Translations under genes and position numbers: made by a program
Assembly (NCBI GenBank): GCA_035651955.1
Contig: DASRES010000069.1
Coordinates: 124,001-188,000, forward strand
DNA: 64,000 nucleotides
Reading direction: 5' to 3'
From: Acidimicrobiia bacterium
GTDB taxonomy: Bacteria > Actinomycetota > Acidimicrobiia > IMCC26256 > JAMXLJ01
Part shown: piece after piece, positions 24,556 through 32,703 of the stretch
Position numbering within the stretch: the first letter of the stretch is position 1
How the letters are laid out: every line of letters begins with the position of its first letter
Notes under the pieces: generated by a model
Told to the model about the DNA's origin: nothing
The model's database searches: none
The model's input: only the letters and a program-made list of their open reading frames with translations

Positions 24556-25514
24556 GGCGCGGCCTCGATGACGCGGATCGGCGACCCGGCGAGGAACGCA
24601 GCGATGTCCTCGACCGCGTCGCCGTAGAAGATCCTGTACGTGTCGTCGGTGACGTAGCCGAGGTGCGGGGTCAGGACGACGTTCACCATCGTGCGGAGCG
24701 GATGATCCGGCGGGAGCGGCTCCTCGTCGAACACGTCGAGCGCCGCGGTCGCGATCGTGCCGTCGCGCAGCGCGTCGATCAGTGCACGCTCGTCCACGAT
24801 CGGGCCGCGCGACGTGTTCACGAGCAACGCGCTCGGTCGCATCATCGCGAGCTCGCGCGCGCCGACCAGACCACGGGTCCGGTCGCTCAGCACGAGATGG
24901 ATCGAGAGCACGTCGGCGCGCGCGAACAGCTCGTCCTTGTCGACGCGCGTGACGCCACGGACCTGGGCGCAACGCTCGTCCGTGAGGTTCTGGCTCCAGG
25001 CGATGACATCCATCCCGAACGCGTCGCCGACGCGCGCGACGAGCGCGCCCAGACGGCCGAGTCCGAGCACCGCGAGCGTCCTGCCGCGCACGCTCGACCC
25101 GACGGTCCGTTGCCACGCGCCCGCCCGGATAGCAGCGTCCTCCGTCGGGATGTGGCGGAGGGCCGCGAGGATCAGGCCCCAGGTGAGCTCGGCCGTCGGC
25201 GCGATCGTGCCGCCCGTGCCGCACACCAGGACGCCGCGCGTGGCCGCCGCGCGGACGTCGATCGCCGCGTTGAACGGTCCCGTCGTGACGAGCAGCCGCA
25301 GACCGGGCAGGCGCTCGAGCAGGTCGCGACCGAACGCGGTCCGCTCGCGCATCGCGACGACGACGTCGAACGGTGCGAGCCGCGCGGCAAGGTCGTCGAC
25401 GTCGGCGACGTGGTCGTGGAAGAACTCGACGTCCGTTCCCCGCGGGAGTGACGACCAGTCGGCCATGACGGCGGCCGCGCGTTGGTAGTCGTCGAGCACC
25501 GCGACCCGGGCCAC
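24552..25514 (-). CDS. D-2-hydroxyacid dehydrogenase
   Basis: A 320-residue NAD-dependent dehydrogenase of the D-2-hydroxyacid family. Rossmann loop: LAVLGLGRLGALVARVGDAFGMDVIAW. Catalytic Arg in VNTSRGPIVDE, Glu in LDVFDEEPLPPDHPL, and His in VVLTPHLGYVTDD. It reduces 2-oxoacids, as in phosphoglycerate or hydroxypyruvate dehydrogenases. GTG 25514 is chosen because TACGTT lies 6 bases upstream, giving a leaderless start. It overlaps the zinc-ribbon gene by 4 bases, so these two and perhaps the CMD selenoprotein gene are transcribed together. Confidence 0.87.
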   Translation of the reverse strand: MARVAVLDDYQRAAAVMADWSSLPRGTDVEFFHDHVADVDDLAARLAPFDVVVAMRERTAFGRDLLERLPGLRLLVTTGPFNAAIDVRAAATRGVLVCGTGGTIAPTAELTWGLILAALRHIPTEDAAIRAGAWQRTVGSSVRGRTLAVLGLGRLGALVARVGDAFGMDVIAWSQNLTDERCAQVRGVTRVDKDELFARADVLSIHLVLSDRTRGLVGARELAMMRPSALLVNTSRGPIVDERALIDALRDGTIATAALDVFDEEPLPPDHPLRTMVNVVLTPHLGYVTDDTYRIFYGDAVEDIAAFLAGSPIRVIEAAP

Positions 25515-25636
25515 GGACCGAACGTAGCCGCGAGCCGTCGGCACGTCCGGCGCCGCCTCGGGAGCGGCGAAAGCGCGGTGCTAACTTCCGCGGCTCCGGC
25601 ACCCACAACGACGTACGAGCGAGCGAGGGCTTCAGC

Positions 25637-26542
25637 GTGGCCGAATTCCTGAAGGGCAAGTCGATCGCGGTCACGGGCGCGGGACGGGGCATCGGCCGCG
25701 CAGTTGCGCTGCTGTGCGCGGCGGAGGGCGCCAACGTCGTCGTCGCCGACTACGGCGTCGGCATGGCCGGCGAGGACCCGACCAGCGAGGTCGCCGACGC
25801 CGTCGTCAAGGAGATCACCGACGCCGGTGGCAGCGCGGTCGCGGTCGCCGACAGCGTCACGCGGATGGAGGGCGGCGAGCGGATCGTGCAGACCGCCGTC
25901 GACAACTGGGGCAGCATCGACGGCGTCGTCTGCGTCGCGGGCATCCTGCGCGAGCGGATGCTCTTCAACATGAGCGAGGACGAGTTCGACCCGGTCGTCG
26001 AGACGCACCTGAAGGGCACCTTCACGGTCTTCCGCGCCGCGGCCGCGCGCATGAAGCAGCAGCAGTCCGGCACGCTCATCGGGTTCACGTCCGGCGCGTA
26101 CGCAGGCAGCGTGGCGCAGGCGAACTACAGCGCGGCGAAGGGCGGCATCGTGTCGCTCGTGCGCAGCGCGGCCGTCGGCATGTACCGCTACAACGTCACG
26201 GCCAACTGCATCGCGCCGATCGCGCGCACGCGCATGTCCGCGAACGTGCCGATGGAGCTCGCGGAGAACGGCGAGCCCGAGGACGTCGCGCCCATCGTCG
26301 CGTACCTCCTGTCCGACTCCGCTCGGCACATCACCGGCCAGGTGTACACGGCGGTCGGCGGGAAGATCGCGGTGTGGAACCAGCCCCGTGAGCTGCGCGC
26401 CATGTACAAGGACGGCCGCTGGACCCCCGAGGAGATCGCGGCACGCCTCGACTCGACGGTCGGTCAGGAGCGCATGGCGATGATCGACCGGCTCGAGGCG
26501 ATGCGGCAGGCGGCGGCGTCGGGCGAGAAGCCCAACGCCTGA
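25637..26542 (+). CDS. SDR of the steroid ring C/D cluster
   Basis: A 301-residue SDR with SIAVTGAGRGIGRAVALLCAAEGANVVVADYG, VCVAGILRERML, FTSGAYAG with Ser, NYSAAKGGIVSLVRSAAVGMYRYNVTANCIAPIARTRM, and a long C-terminal extension (QVYTAVGGKIAVWNQPRELRAMYKDGRWTPEEI) seen in hydroxyacyl-CoA dehydrogenases of the multifunctional-enzyme type. It is probably a 3-hydroxyacyl-CoA or indanone-alcohol dehydrogenase in HIP breakdown (inference from the next genes, FadE30 and IpdF). GTG 25637 has AGGG 7 bases upstream. The 122 bases before it hold its promoter; no clear operator is seen there. Confidence 0.87.
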   Translation: MAEFLKGKSIAVTGAGRGIGRAVALLCAAEGANVVVADYGVGMAGEDPTSEVADAVVKEITDAGGSAVAVADSVTRMEGGERIVQTAVDNWGSIDGVVCVAGILRERMLFNMSEDEFDPVVETHLKGTFTVFRAAAARMKQQQSGTLIGFTSGAYAGSVAQANYSAAKGGIVSLVRSAAVGMYRYNVTANCIAPIARTRMSANVPMELAENGEPEDVAPIVAYLLSDSARHITGQVYTAVGGKIAVWNQPRELRAMYKDGRWTPEEIAARLDSTVGQERMAMIDRLEAMRQAAASGEKPNA

Positions 26543-26553
26543 CGTTCCGTCAT
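26539..26553. promoter_or_regulatory. weak CTGACG-type palindrome before fadE30
   Basis: CTGACGTTCCGTCAT matches the window's CTGACGnnnCRTCAG operator in 14 of 15 bases, but it consists of the SDR stop codon and the fadE30 start region inside an operon. It is listed because of its fit; chance is a real possibility. Confidence 0.3.
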
Positions 26554-27751
26554 GGCGGGCACGCTGGACGACGAGGCGTTCCGCGCCGAGATCCGCAACT
26601 GGTTGGAGGCCAACCTCGTCGGCGAGTTCGCCGAGCTGCGCGGCGCGGGCGGTCCCGGCGCCGAGCACGAGCGCTTCGAGGGCCGCCTCGCGTGGGAGCG
26701 CCATCTCGCCGCGAACGGGTGGAACTGCGTCGGCTTCCCGAAGGAGCACGGTGGTCGCGGGCTGAGCCTGGCGCAGCAGGTCATCTACCACGAGGAGTAC
26801 GCGCGCTCGCGTGCCCCGGCGCGCGTCGGCATCGTCGGTGAGGGGCTGCTCGGTCCGACGCTCATCGCGTTCGGGACGGCCGAGCAGCAGCGTCGGTTCC
26901 TGCCCGGGATCGTGAACGCGACCGAGCTGTGGTGCCAGGGGTACTCCGAGCCGAACGCCGGTTCCGATCTCGCGAACGTGCAGACGCGGGCCGAGCGCGA
27001 CGGCGACGAGTGGGTCGTGTCCGGGCAGAAGGTGTGGACCTCGCTCGCGCAGTGGGCCGACTGGTGCTTCGTCGTCTGCCGGACCGATCGCGAGCTGCCG
27101 CGTCATCGCGGCCTGTCGTACCTGCTCGTGCCGATGCGCCAGCCCGGGATCGAGATCCGGCCCATCGTCCAGATCACCGGGACGTCCGAGTTCAACGAGG
27201 TCTTCTTCGACGGCGCGCGTACCGCCGCGGAGAACGTCGTCGGCGAGGTGAACGGTGGCTGGCGCGTCGCGATGGGAACGCTCGCGTTCGAGCGCGGCGT
27301 GTCGACGCTGGGACAGCAGCTCAACTTCAAGAGCGAGCTCGACCGCATCATCGCGAGCGCGCGGGCGAACGGGCGCGCGCGCGATCCCGTCGTCCGGCAG
27401 GCGCTGGCACGCTCGTGGAGCGAGCTCGAGATCATGCGGCTGAACGCGCTCCGCACGCTCGCGCGCATGGAGGACAACGCGCTCAGCCGCGAGGGGATGA
27501 TCACGAAGCTGTACTGGGCGAGCGTGCACCGCCGTCTCGGTGAGCTCGCGGTCGACGTCCTCGGTGCCGACGGGATGGTCGCGGGCGCGGCGGGCGTGAC
27601 CGGCGAGCGCTACCCGATCAGCGACGCGCAACGGCTGTTCCTGTGGACGCGCGCCGACACGATCTACGGCGGGTCGAACCAGATCCAGCGCAACCAGATC
27701 GGCGAGCGCGCGCTCGGCCTACCGCCCGAACCGAAGGTGGTGAAGACGTGA
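26552..27751 (+). CDS. fadE30: acyl-CoA dehydrogenase FadE30
   Basis: A 399-residue FAD enzyme that follows mycobacterial FadE30, which dehydrogenates the 5-hydroxy-HIP-CoA propionyl side chain. Seen: GWNCVGFPKEHGGRGLSLAQQV, LWCQGYSEPNAGSDLANVQTRAERDGDEWVVSGQKVWTSLAQWADWCFVV (FAD and substrate binding), PIVQITGTSEFNEVFFDGART, AFERGVSTLGQQLNFKSEL, and DTIYGGSNQIQRNQIGERALGLP for the C-terminal FAD contact. It starts 10 bases after the SDR and overlaps IpdF by GTGA. In M. tuberculosis fadE30 and ipdF are also neighbours. Confidence 0.9.
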   Translation: MAGTLDDEAFRAEIRNWLEANLVGEFAELRGAGGPGAEHERFEGRLAWERHLAANGWNCVGFPKEHGGRGLSLAQQVIYHEEYARSRAPARVGIVGEGLLGPTLIAFGTAEQQRRFLPGIVNATELWCQGYSEPNAGSDLANVQTRAERDGDEWVVSGQKVWTSLAQWADWCFVVCRTDRELPRHRGLSYLLVPMRQPGIEIRPIVQITGTSEFNEVFFDGARTAAENVVGEVNGGWRVAMGTLAFERGVSTLGQQLNFKSELDRIIASARANGRARDPVVRQALARSWSELEIMRLNALRTLARMEDNALSREGMITKLYWASVHRRLGELAVDVLGADGMVAGAAGVTGERYPISDAQRLFLWTRADTIYGGSNQIQRNQIGERALGLPPEPKVVKT

Positions 27752-28533
27752 CAGTCCCGAGTGTCCCGCCGTACCCCGAAGGTCACCACCTCCTCGACGG
27801 GAAGGTCGTGCTGATCACCGCGGCGGCCGGGACCGGCATCGGCTTCGCGACCGCGAAGCGCTGCGTCGAGGAGGGCGCGACGGTCGTCGTCAGCGACAAG
27901 CACGAGCGGCGGCTCGAGGAGGCGGCCGAGCAGCTCGGGCACATCATGGGCATCCGCCCGCTCGCGCTGCCGTGCGACGTGACCGACGAGAGCTCCGTCC
28001 AGGCGATGTTCGCGGCGACAGTCGCCGCGCACGGGCGCATCGATGTCCTCGTCAACAACGCGGGGCTCGGAGGCACCGAGAACATCGTCGACATGACCGA
28101 CGAGCAGTGGAGCGCGGTGCTCGACGTGACGCTCAACGGCACGTTCCGTTGCACGCGCGCCGCGCTGCGCCTCATGCAGTCGGCGCGCTCGGGCGTCATC
28201 GTGAACAACGCGTCGGTGCTCGGCTGGCGGGCGCAGGTCGGCCAGGCGCACTACGCGGCGGCCAAGGCCGGCGTCATGGCGCTCACGAGGACCGCGGCCG
28301 TGGAGTCGGCACCGTACGGCGTGCGCGTCAACGCGGTGTCGCCGAGCCTGGCGATGCACCCGTTCCTGTCGAAGGTCATCAGCGAGGAGACACTCGGCGA
28401 GCTCGAGCGCCAAGAGATGTTCGGGCGCTCGGCCGAGCCGTGGGAGGTCGGCAACGTGATCGTCTTCCTCGCCAGCGAGTACTCGTCGTACATGACGGGC
28501 GAGATCGTCTCCGTCAGCAGCCAGCACCCGTGA
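27748..28533 (+). CDS. ipdF: IpdF, 5-hydroxy-HIP-CoA dehydrogenase (SDR)
   Basis: A 261-residue SDR of the IpdF group, which oxidises the 5-hydroxyl of the steroid-derived HIP-CoA. The start YPEGHHLLDGKVVLITAAAGTGIGFATAKRCVEEGATVVVSDKHERRLEE has the rare AAAGTGIG loop of this family. Further motifs: LVNNAGLGG, IVNNASVLGWRAQVGQAHYAAAKAGVMALTRTAAVE with Ser, Tyr and Lys, and the C-terminal FGRSAEPWEVGNVIVFLASEYSSYMTGEIVSVSSQHP. GTG 27748 overlaps the FadE30 stop by 4 bases. A palindromic repeat lies just after the stop. Confidence 0.9.
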   Translation: MTVPSVPPYPEGHHLLDGKVVLITAAAGTGIGFATAKRCVEEGATVVVSDKHERRLEEAAEQLGHIMGIRPLALPCDVTDESSVQAMFAATVAAHGRIDVLVNNAGLGGTENIVDMTDEQWSAVLDVTLNGTFRCTRAALRLMQSARSGVIVNNASVLGWRAQVGQAHYAAAKAGVMALTRTAAVESAPYGVRVNAVSPSLAMHPFLSKVISEETLGELERQEMFGRSAEPWEVGNVIVFLASEYSSYMTGEIVSVSSQHP

Positions 28534-28552
28534 CCGCGCACCCGATCGTTCT

Positions 28553-28591
28553 GTGAAGCGTCAGCCACACAATGTGTGTCTGACGGTTCAC
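28553..28591. repeat. 39-base palindrome, copy 1 (terminator position)
   Basis: GTGAAGCGTCA and TGACGGTTCAC (one mismatch) surround complementary CCACACA/TGTGTG. It lies between the convergent ipdF and minus-strand SDR genes, a terminator position. A close copy occurs at 57569-57607, where it lies between divergent genes. Confidence 0.7.
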
Positions 28592-28605
28592 GGAATGCTG
28601 GGTCG

Positions 28606-29388
28606 TCACGCGTTGCTGGCGTCCATGTAGGCGGGCTTCTCGCCGCCGCCGTGGACGACGAGGTTCTCGCCGGTGACGTAGCGGGCGAGCGGCGACGCGA
28701 GGAACAGGCACACGTCGGCGATGTCGTCGGGGTCCGCCATCCGGCCGACCGGGATCGTCCGGCCGACCGCGGCGATGCCCTCCTCGTCGCCGTAGAAGAG
28801 GTGGGCCTGCTCGGTGCGGATGAGCCCCGCGGTCAGGCAGTTGACGCGCACCTTCGGGGCCCACTCGACCGCGAGCGTTTGCGTCAGGTTGACGAGCCCG
28901 GCCTTCGCAGCGCCGTACGCGGCGCTGTTCGGCGACGGGCGGATGCCGCTCACGCTGCCGATGTTGACGATGCATCCGCCGCTCTCCTGCGCCTGCATCA
29001 CCGCGTTGACGCGCTGCGCGAAGACGAGCGGCGCGATGAGGTTCAGCGTGATGATCGACGTCGTGAACTTCGGCGACGCGGTCGACGAGTCGGCGGGCGG
29101 CGCACCGCCCGCGTTGTTGACGAGCACGTCGATGCGACCGTGCTGCTCCATCGTGAAGGCGACCACGCCGTCGACCTGATCGGGGTCGCGCACGTCTGCC
29201 GCGACGAACGACGCGGGACGGCCGCCGCCCACCGGTAGCTGCTCGGGCTCGTGCCTGCAGCACACGACGACGTGCGCGCCCGCCTCCAGGAACCGGCGTG
29301 AGATCCCCGCACCGACGCCCCGACACCCGCCGGTGACGATCACGACCTTCCCGGTGAAGTCGAGCGGATCGGGACGCGCGGTCGGCAT
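28606..29388 (-). CDS. SDR family protein, ring C/D cluster
   Basis: A 260-residue SDR: FTGKVVIVTGGCRGVGAGISRRFLEAGAHVVVCCRHE, LVNNAGGAPPADSSTASPKF, NIGSVSGIRPSPNSAAYGAAKAGLVNLTQTLAVEWAPKVRVNCLTAGLIRTE, and FLASPLARYVTGENLVVHGGGE. Actinobacterial HIP gene clusters carry two SDRs near echA20 (Rv3548c/Rv3549c in M. tuberculosis), and this is most like one of them. That relation is from memory of family features. It is divergent from echA20 with 60 bases between, which hold the CTGACG-type operator. Confidence 0.85.
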   Translation of the reverse strand: MPTARPDPLDFTGKVVIVTGGCRGVGAGISRRFLEAGAHVVVCCRHEPEQLPVGGGRPASFVAADVRDPDQVDGVVAFTMEQHGRIDVLVNNAGGAPPADSSTASPKFTTSIITLNLIAPLVFAQRVNAVMQAQESGGCIVNIGSVSGIRPSPNSAAYGAAKAGLVNLTQTLAVEWAPKVRVNCLTAGLIRTEQAHLFYGDEEGIAAVGRTIPVGRMADPDDIADVCLFLASPLARYVTGENLVVHGGGEKPAYMDASNA

Positions 29389-29419
29389 GGCGCGTCGTTC
29401 TAGCACCGGCCCGGCGGAT

Positions 29420-29434
29420 CTGACGGTGCGTCGG
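29420..29434. promoter_or_regulatory. CTGACG-type operator upstream of echA20 operon
   Basis: CTGACGGTGCGTCGG is followed at once by the -10 box TAGCCT (29436-29441), 7 bases before the echA20 ATG. It is one of five copies of CTGACGnnnCRTCAG placed at promoters in the window, in the region between divergent SDR and echA20 genes. Confidence 0.6.
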
Positions 29435-29448
29435 ATAGCCTCACGACG

Positions 29449-30219
29449 ATGATCCGCTCGGAGGTGCGCGACCACGTCGGCGAGGTCGTGATCGCCAACC
29501 CACCGGTCAACGCGCTGCCGGTCGCGGGATGGTTCGAGCTCGCCGACACCATCCGCACGCTCGGTCACGACCCGTCGGTCCACGCGCTGATCGTCGCCGC
29601 GGACCCGTCCATCAAGGGCTTCCAGGCCGGCGTCGACATCAAGGAGCTGGCCGCCGACCCGACGCACGAGTCGCTCATCGGTGTGAACCGCGGCTGCTGG
29701 GAGACGTTCGCCGCCGTGTACGACTGCGAGGTCCCGGTGATCGCGGCGGTGCACGGCTTCTGCCTCGGCGGCGGCATCGGCATCGCGGGCAACGCGGACA
29801 TCGTCGTCGCGTCCGACGACGCGACGTTCGGGCTGCCCGAGGTGGACCGGGGCGCGCTCGGCGCGGCGACGCATCTCAGCCGGCTCGTCCCCCAGCACAA
29901 GATGCGCGCGCTGTTCTTCACCGGGTCGATGGTCACCGCGCAGGAGCTCCTCGCGTTCGGCACGGTCGAGCGGGTCGTGCCGCGCGAACAGCTGATGGAC
30001 GCGGCGAGGGAGGTCGCCGGCGTGATCGCGAAGAAGAGCCCGCTCGTCATCCGGCGCGCCAAGGAGTCGCTCAACGCGATCGACCCCGTCGACGTCAAGC
30101 GCAGCTACCGCTTCGAGCAGGGCTTCACGTTCGAGCTCAACCTGTGGGGAGACTCCGACGAGCTGCGCCAGGCGTTCGTCGACAAGCGCGACGCCGACGT
30201 CGGACGGGACCGGACGTGA
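29449..30219 (+). CDS. echA20: EchA20, ring-D opening hydrolase (crotonase fold)
   Basis: A 256-residue crotonase that follows mycobacterial EchA20. EchA20 is known to hydrolyse ring D of the indene-carboxyl-CoA intermediate in steroid ring C/D degradation. Seen: NPPVNALPVAGWFELAD, KGFQAGVDIKEL (first oxyanion strand), VIAAVHGFCLGGGIGIAGNADIVVASDDATFGLPEVDRGALGAATHLSRLVPQHKMRALFF, and a C-terminal YRFEQGFTFELNLWGDSDELRQAF that is distinctive for this group. ATG follows TAGCCT by 7 bases (leaderless). It heads a run of about 12 plus-strand genes and overlaps the DUF35 gene by GTGA. Confidence 0.92.
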   Translation: MIRSEVRDHVGEVVIANPPVNALPVAGWFELADTIRTLGHDPSVHALIVAADPSIKGFQAGVDIKELAADPTHESLIGVNRGCWETFAAVYDCEVPVIAAVHGFCLGGGIGIAGNADIVVASDDATFGLPEVDRGALGAATHLSRLVPQHKMRALFFTGSMVTAQELLAFGTVERVVPREQLMDAAREVAGVIAKKSPLVIRRAKESLNAIDPVDVKRSYRFEQGFTFELNLWGDSDELRQAFVDKRDADVGRDRT

Positions 30220-30650
30220 GCCCGAAGCCGCAGGTTCCCGAGGTCGAGGGCTGGTTCGGGGAGGACGCGCTGGGCCCGCACCTGATCGGGACGCGCTGCC
30301 GCGCGTGCGGCTCGTACTTCTTTCCGAAGGAGACGTTCGCATGCCGCAACCCGCGCTGCGGGAGCAGCGACCTCGACGACGTGCCACTCAGCCGGCGCGG
30401 GAAGGTGTGGTCGTTCACGACGAACGAGTACGCGCCGCCGCCGCCGTATCCCGCCCGTGAGCCGTTCGAGCCGTACACGGTCGTCGCGGTCGAGCTGCCC
30501 GAGGAGCGGATGATCGTCCTCGGCCACCTCGCGCGTGGTGCGCGGCCGAGCGAGCTGCACGTGGGCGACCAGGTCGAGGTCGTCGTCGAGCCGTTCTACG
30601 ACACCGACGACGCGACGCACACGGTCTGGAAGTGGAGGCCGGTGACGTGA
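30216..30650 (+). CDS. DUF35 OB-fold/zinc-ribbon protein
   Basis: A 144-residue DUF35 protein: zinc knuckle CRACGSYFFPKETFACRNPRCG (CxxC, then a C-x4-C pair with an extra residue, slightly unlike the usual CxxC) and an OB-fold with GKVWSFTTNEYAPPPPYP and PYTVVAVELPEERMIVLGHL. It overlaps echA20 by 4 bases and the Ltp gene by 4 bases. As with the pair at 16070-17682, it should form a complex with the Ltp protein for CoA-substrate aldol or thiolysis chemistry (known for the family; the substrate here is inferred). Confidence 0.85.
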   Translation: MSPKPQVPEVEGWFGEDALGPHLIGTRCRACGSYFFPKETFACRNPRCGSSDLDDVPLSRRGKVWSFTTNEYAPPPPYPAREPFEPYTVVAVELPEERMIVLGHLARGARPSELHVGDQVEVVVEPFYDTDDATHTVWKWRPVT

Positions 30651-31849
30651 GTGCGAGCAGCGAGCGTGAGGTCGTCGTCCTCGGTGCGGGCATGCACCCG
30701 TGGGGCAAGTGGGGACGTCGCTTCGTCGAGTACGGCGTCGTCGCGGCGCGTGCCGCGCTCGCCGACGCGCAGGTCGCCCTCGACGACGTGCAGTTCCTCG
30801 CCGGCGCCGACACGATGCGCAACGGCTACCCGGGCTACGTCGCGGGTTCGACCTTTGCGCAGGCGCTCGGCTGGACCGGTGTTCCTGTCTCGAGCGCGTA
30901 CGGAGCGTGCGCGTCGGGCGCGATGGCATTGCAGGCGGCGCGTGCGCAGATCCTGGCCGGGTTCTGCGACGTCGCGCTCGTCGTGGGTGCCGACACCGCA
31001 CCCCAGGGCTTCTTCGGTCCCGCGCCGGGCGAGCGCTGGCAGGACCCCGATTGGCTCCGGTTCCGCGTCCTCGGCGCGACGAACCCGACGTACTTCGGGT
31101 TGTACGCGCGCCGCCGCATGGACGTGCACGGCGCGACGCTCGACGACTTCGCGCGTGTGAAGATCAAGAACAGCCGCCACGGGCTCCACAACCCGAACGC
31201 GAGGTACCGCAAGGAGTTCACCGCCGAGGACATCGCGAAGTCGCCCGTCGTCGCCGATCCCTTGCGCCTCGTCGACATCTGCGCGACCAGCGACGGCGCC
31301 GCGGCGGTCGTGCTCGCGAGCACCGAGTACGCCCGGGCGCGCGGTCTCGACGCGCCCGTTCGCGTCTCCGGGATCTCGACGATCACGCCGCGGTACCCGA
31401 ACACGTATCTCGACATGCCCGACATCGGCACGGACTCCGCGGCGGCGGTCGCGCCGCCCGAGCGGTCGTACCGCGACTCGATCGCGGTGAGCGCGTACGA
31501 GCAGGCGGGCGTCGGCCCCGAGGACCTGAGCTTCGCCGAGGTGTACGACCTGTCGACCGCTCTCGAGCTCGACTGGTACGAGAACATCGGGCTCTGCGAG
31601 ACGGGCGAGGCCGAGAAGCTGCTCCGCAGCGGCGACACCGAGCTCGGTGGCCGCATTCCCGTCAACCCGAGCGGCGGGCTCGCATGCTTCGGCGAGGCGA
31701 TCCCCGCGCAGGCGATCGCGCAGCTGTGCGAGCTGACGTGGCAGCTGCGCGGGACGGCGGGCGAGCGTCAGGTGGACGGCGCCCGCGTCGGCCTCGCGAT
31801 CAACCAAGGCCTCTTCGGCCACGGCAGCTGCATCATCGCGACGCGTTGA
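30647..31849 (+). CDS. Ltp-type thiolase-fold protein
   Basis: A 400-residue thiolase-superfamily lipid-transfer protein. GTG 30647 overlaps the DUF35 stop (GTGA). It keeps a Cys in the nucleophile region (VSSAYGACASGAMALQAARAQILAG), unlike the Ltp at 16070, so it may be a true thiolase. Other motifs: FYARR-like NPTYFGLYARRRMDVHG, ICATSDGAAAVVLAS, FAEVYDLSTALELDWYENIGLCETGEAEKLL, and NPSGGLACFGEAIPAQAIAQLCELTWQLRG with the catalytic His position changed (AxxG). Its place between echA20/DUF35 and ipdA suggests action on a ring C/D CoA intermediate. Confidence 0.86.
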   Translation: MSASSEREVVVLGAGMHPWGKWGRRFVEYGVVAARAALADAQVALDDVQFLAGADTMRNGYPGYVAGSTFAQALGWTGVPVSSAYGACASGAMALQAARAQILAGFCDVALVVGADTAPQGFFGPAPGERWQDPDWLRFRVLGATNPTYFGLYARRRMDVHGATLDDFARVKIKNSRHGLHNPNARYRKEFTAEDIAKSPVVADPLRLVDICATSDGAAAVVLASTEYARARGLDAPVRVSGISTITPRYPNTYLDMPDIGTDSAAAVAPPERSYRDSIAVSAYEQAGVGPEDLSFAEVYDLSTALELDWYENIGLCETGEAEKLLRSGDTELGGRIPVNPSGGLACFGEAIPAQAIAQLCELTWQLRGTAGERQVDGARVGLAINQGLFGHGSCIIATR

Positions 31850-31851
31850 GC

Positions 31852-32703
31852 ATGACCGACAAGCGGATGACCGAGGCCGACGTCGTCGGCGAGCTGCGCG
31901 ACGGGATGACGATCGGCATCGGCGGTTGGGGGTCGCGCCGCAAGCCCATGTCGATCGTGCGCGAGATCCTGCGCTCGGACCTACGCGACCTGACGATCGT
32001 CTCGTACGGCGGTCCCGACGTCGGGATGCTGTGCACGACGGGCCAGGCGCGCAAGGTCGTCTACGGGTTCGTGTCGCTCGACTCGATCCCGCTGGAGCCG
32101 CACTTCCGTCGTGCCCGTGAGGAAGGGACCATCGCCGCTATGGAGCTCGACGAGGGCATGTTGCAGTGGGGGCTGCGCGCCGCTGCGATGCGCGTGTCGT
32201 TCCTCCCCTGCCGCGCCGGCATCGGGTCCGCGATCATGGAGGTCAACCCCGAGCTGAGGACCGTCGAGTCGCCCTACGAGGACGGCGACGTGTACGTGGC
32301 GATGCCGGCTCTGTCGCTCGACGTCGCGATCATCCACGCCAACCGTGCCGACGCGCGAGGGAACGGTCAGTACCTCGGGCCCGACTGGTACTTCGACGAT
32401 CTGTTCTGCATGGCGGCGAAGCGCCGGTTCATGAGCTGCGAGCGCGTCGTCGACACCGACGACTTCCTGAAGGAGGGGTCGGAGCAGACGTTGAAGATCA
32501 ACCGCATGATGACCGACGGCGTGATCGAGGCGCCGTACGGCGCGCACTTCACGCACTGCATCCCGGACTACGAGCGCGACGAAGCCGTGCAGCGCGAGTA
32601 CGCCGCCACCGCGAAGGATCCCGACGCGTGGGCCGCCTTCCGGGCGAAGTACGTCGACATCCCCGAAGCCGACTACCGCCGTGTGATCGGAGTCGCGGAG
32701 TGA
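31852..32703 (+). CDS. ipdA: IpdA, ring-C opening hydrolase alpha subunit
   Basis: A 283-residue class I CoA-transferase-fold subunit. IpdAB is known to hydrolyse the last steroid ring (COCHEA-CoA) rather than transfer CoA. Seen: MTIGIGGWGSRRKPMSIVREILRSDLRDLTIVSYGGPDVGMLC, VVYGFVSLDSIPLEPHFRRAREEGTI, ELDEGMLQWGLRAAAMRVSFLPCRAGIGSAIM with the Glu that matters in this group, YFDDLFCMAAKRRFMSCERVV, and GAHFTHCIPDYERDE. Its ATG is 2 bases after the Ltp stop, and it overlaps ipdB by GTGA. Confidence 0.93.
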   Translation: MTDKRMTEADVVGELRDGMTIGIGGWGSRRKPMSIVREILRSDLRDLTIVSYGGPDVGMLCTTGQARKVVYGFVSLDSIPLEPHFRRAREEGTIAAMELDEGMLQWGLRAAAMRVSFLPCRAGIGSAIMEVNPELRTVESPYEDGDVYVAMPALSLDVAIIHANRADARGNGQYLGPDWYFDDLFCMAAKRRFMSCERVVDTDDFLKEGSEQTLKINRMMTDGVIEAPYGAHFTHCIPDYERDEAVQREYAATAKDPDAWAAFRAKYVDIPEADYRRVIGVAE

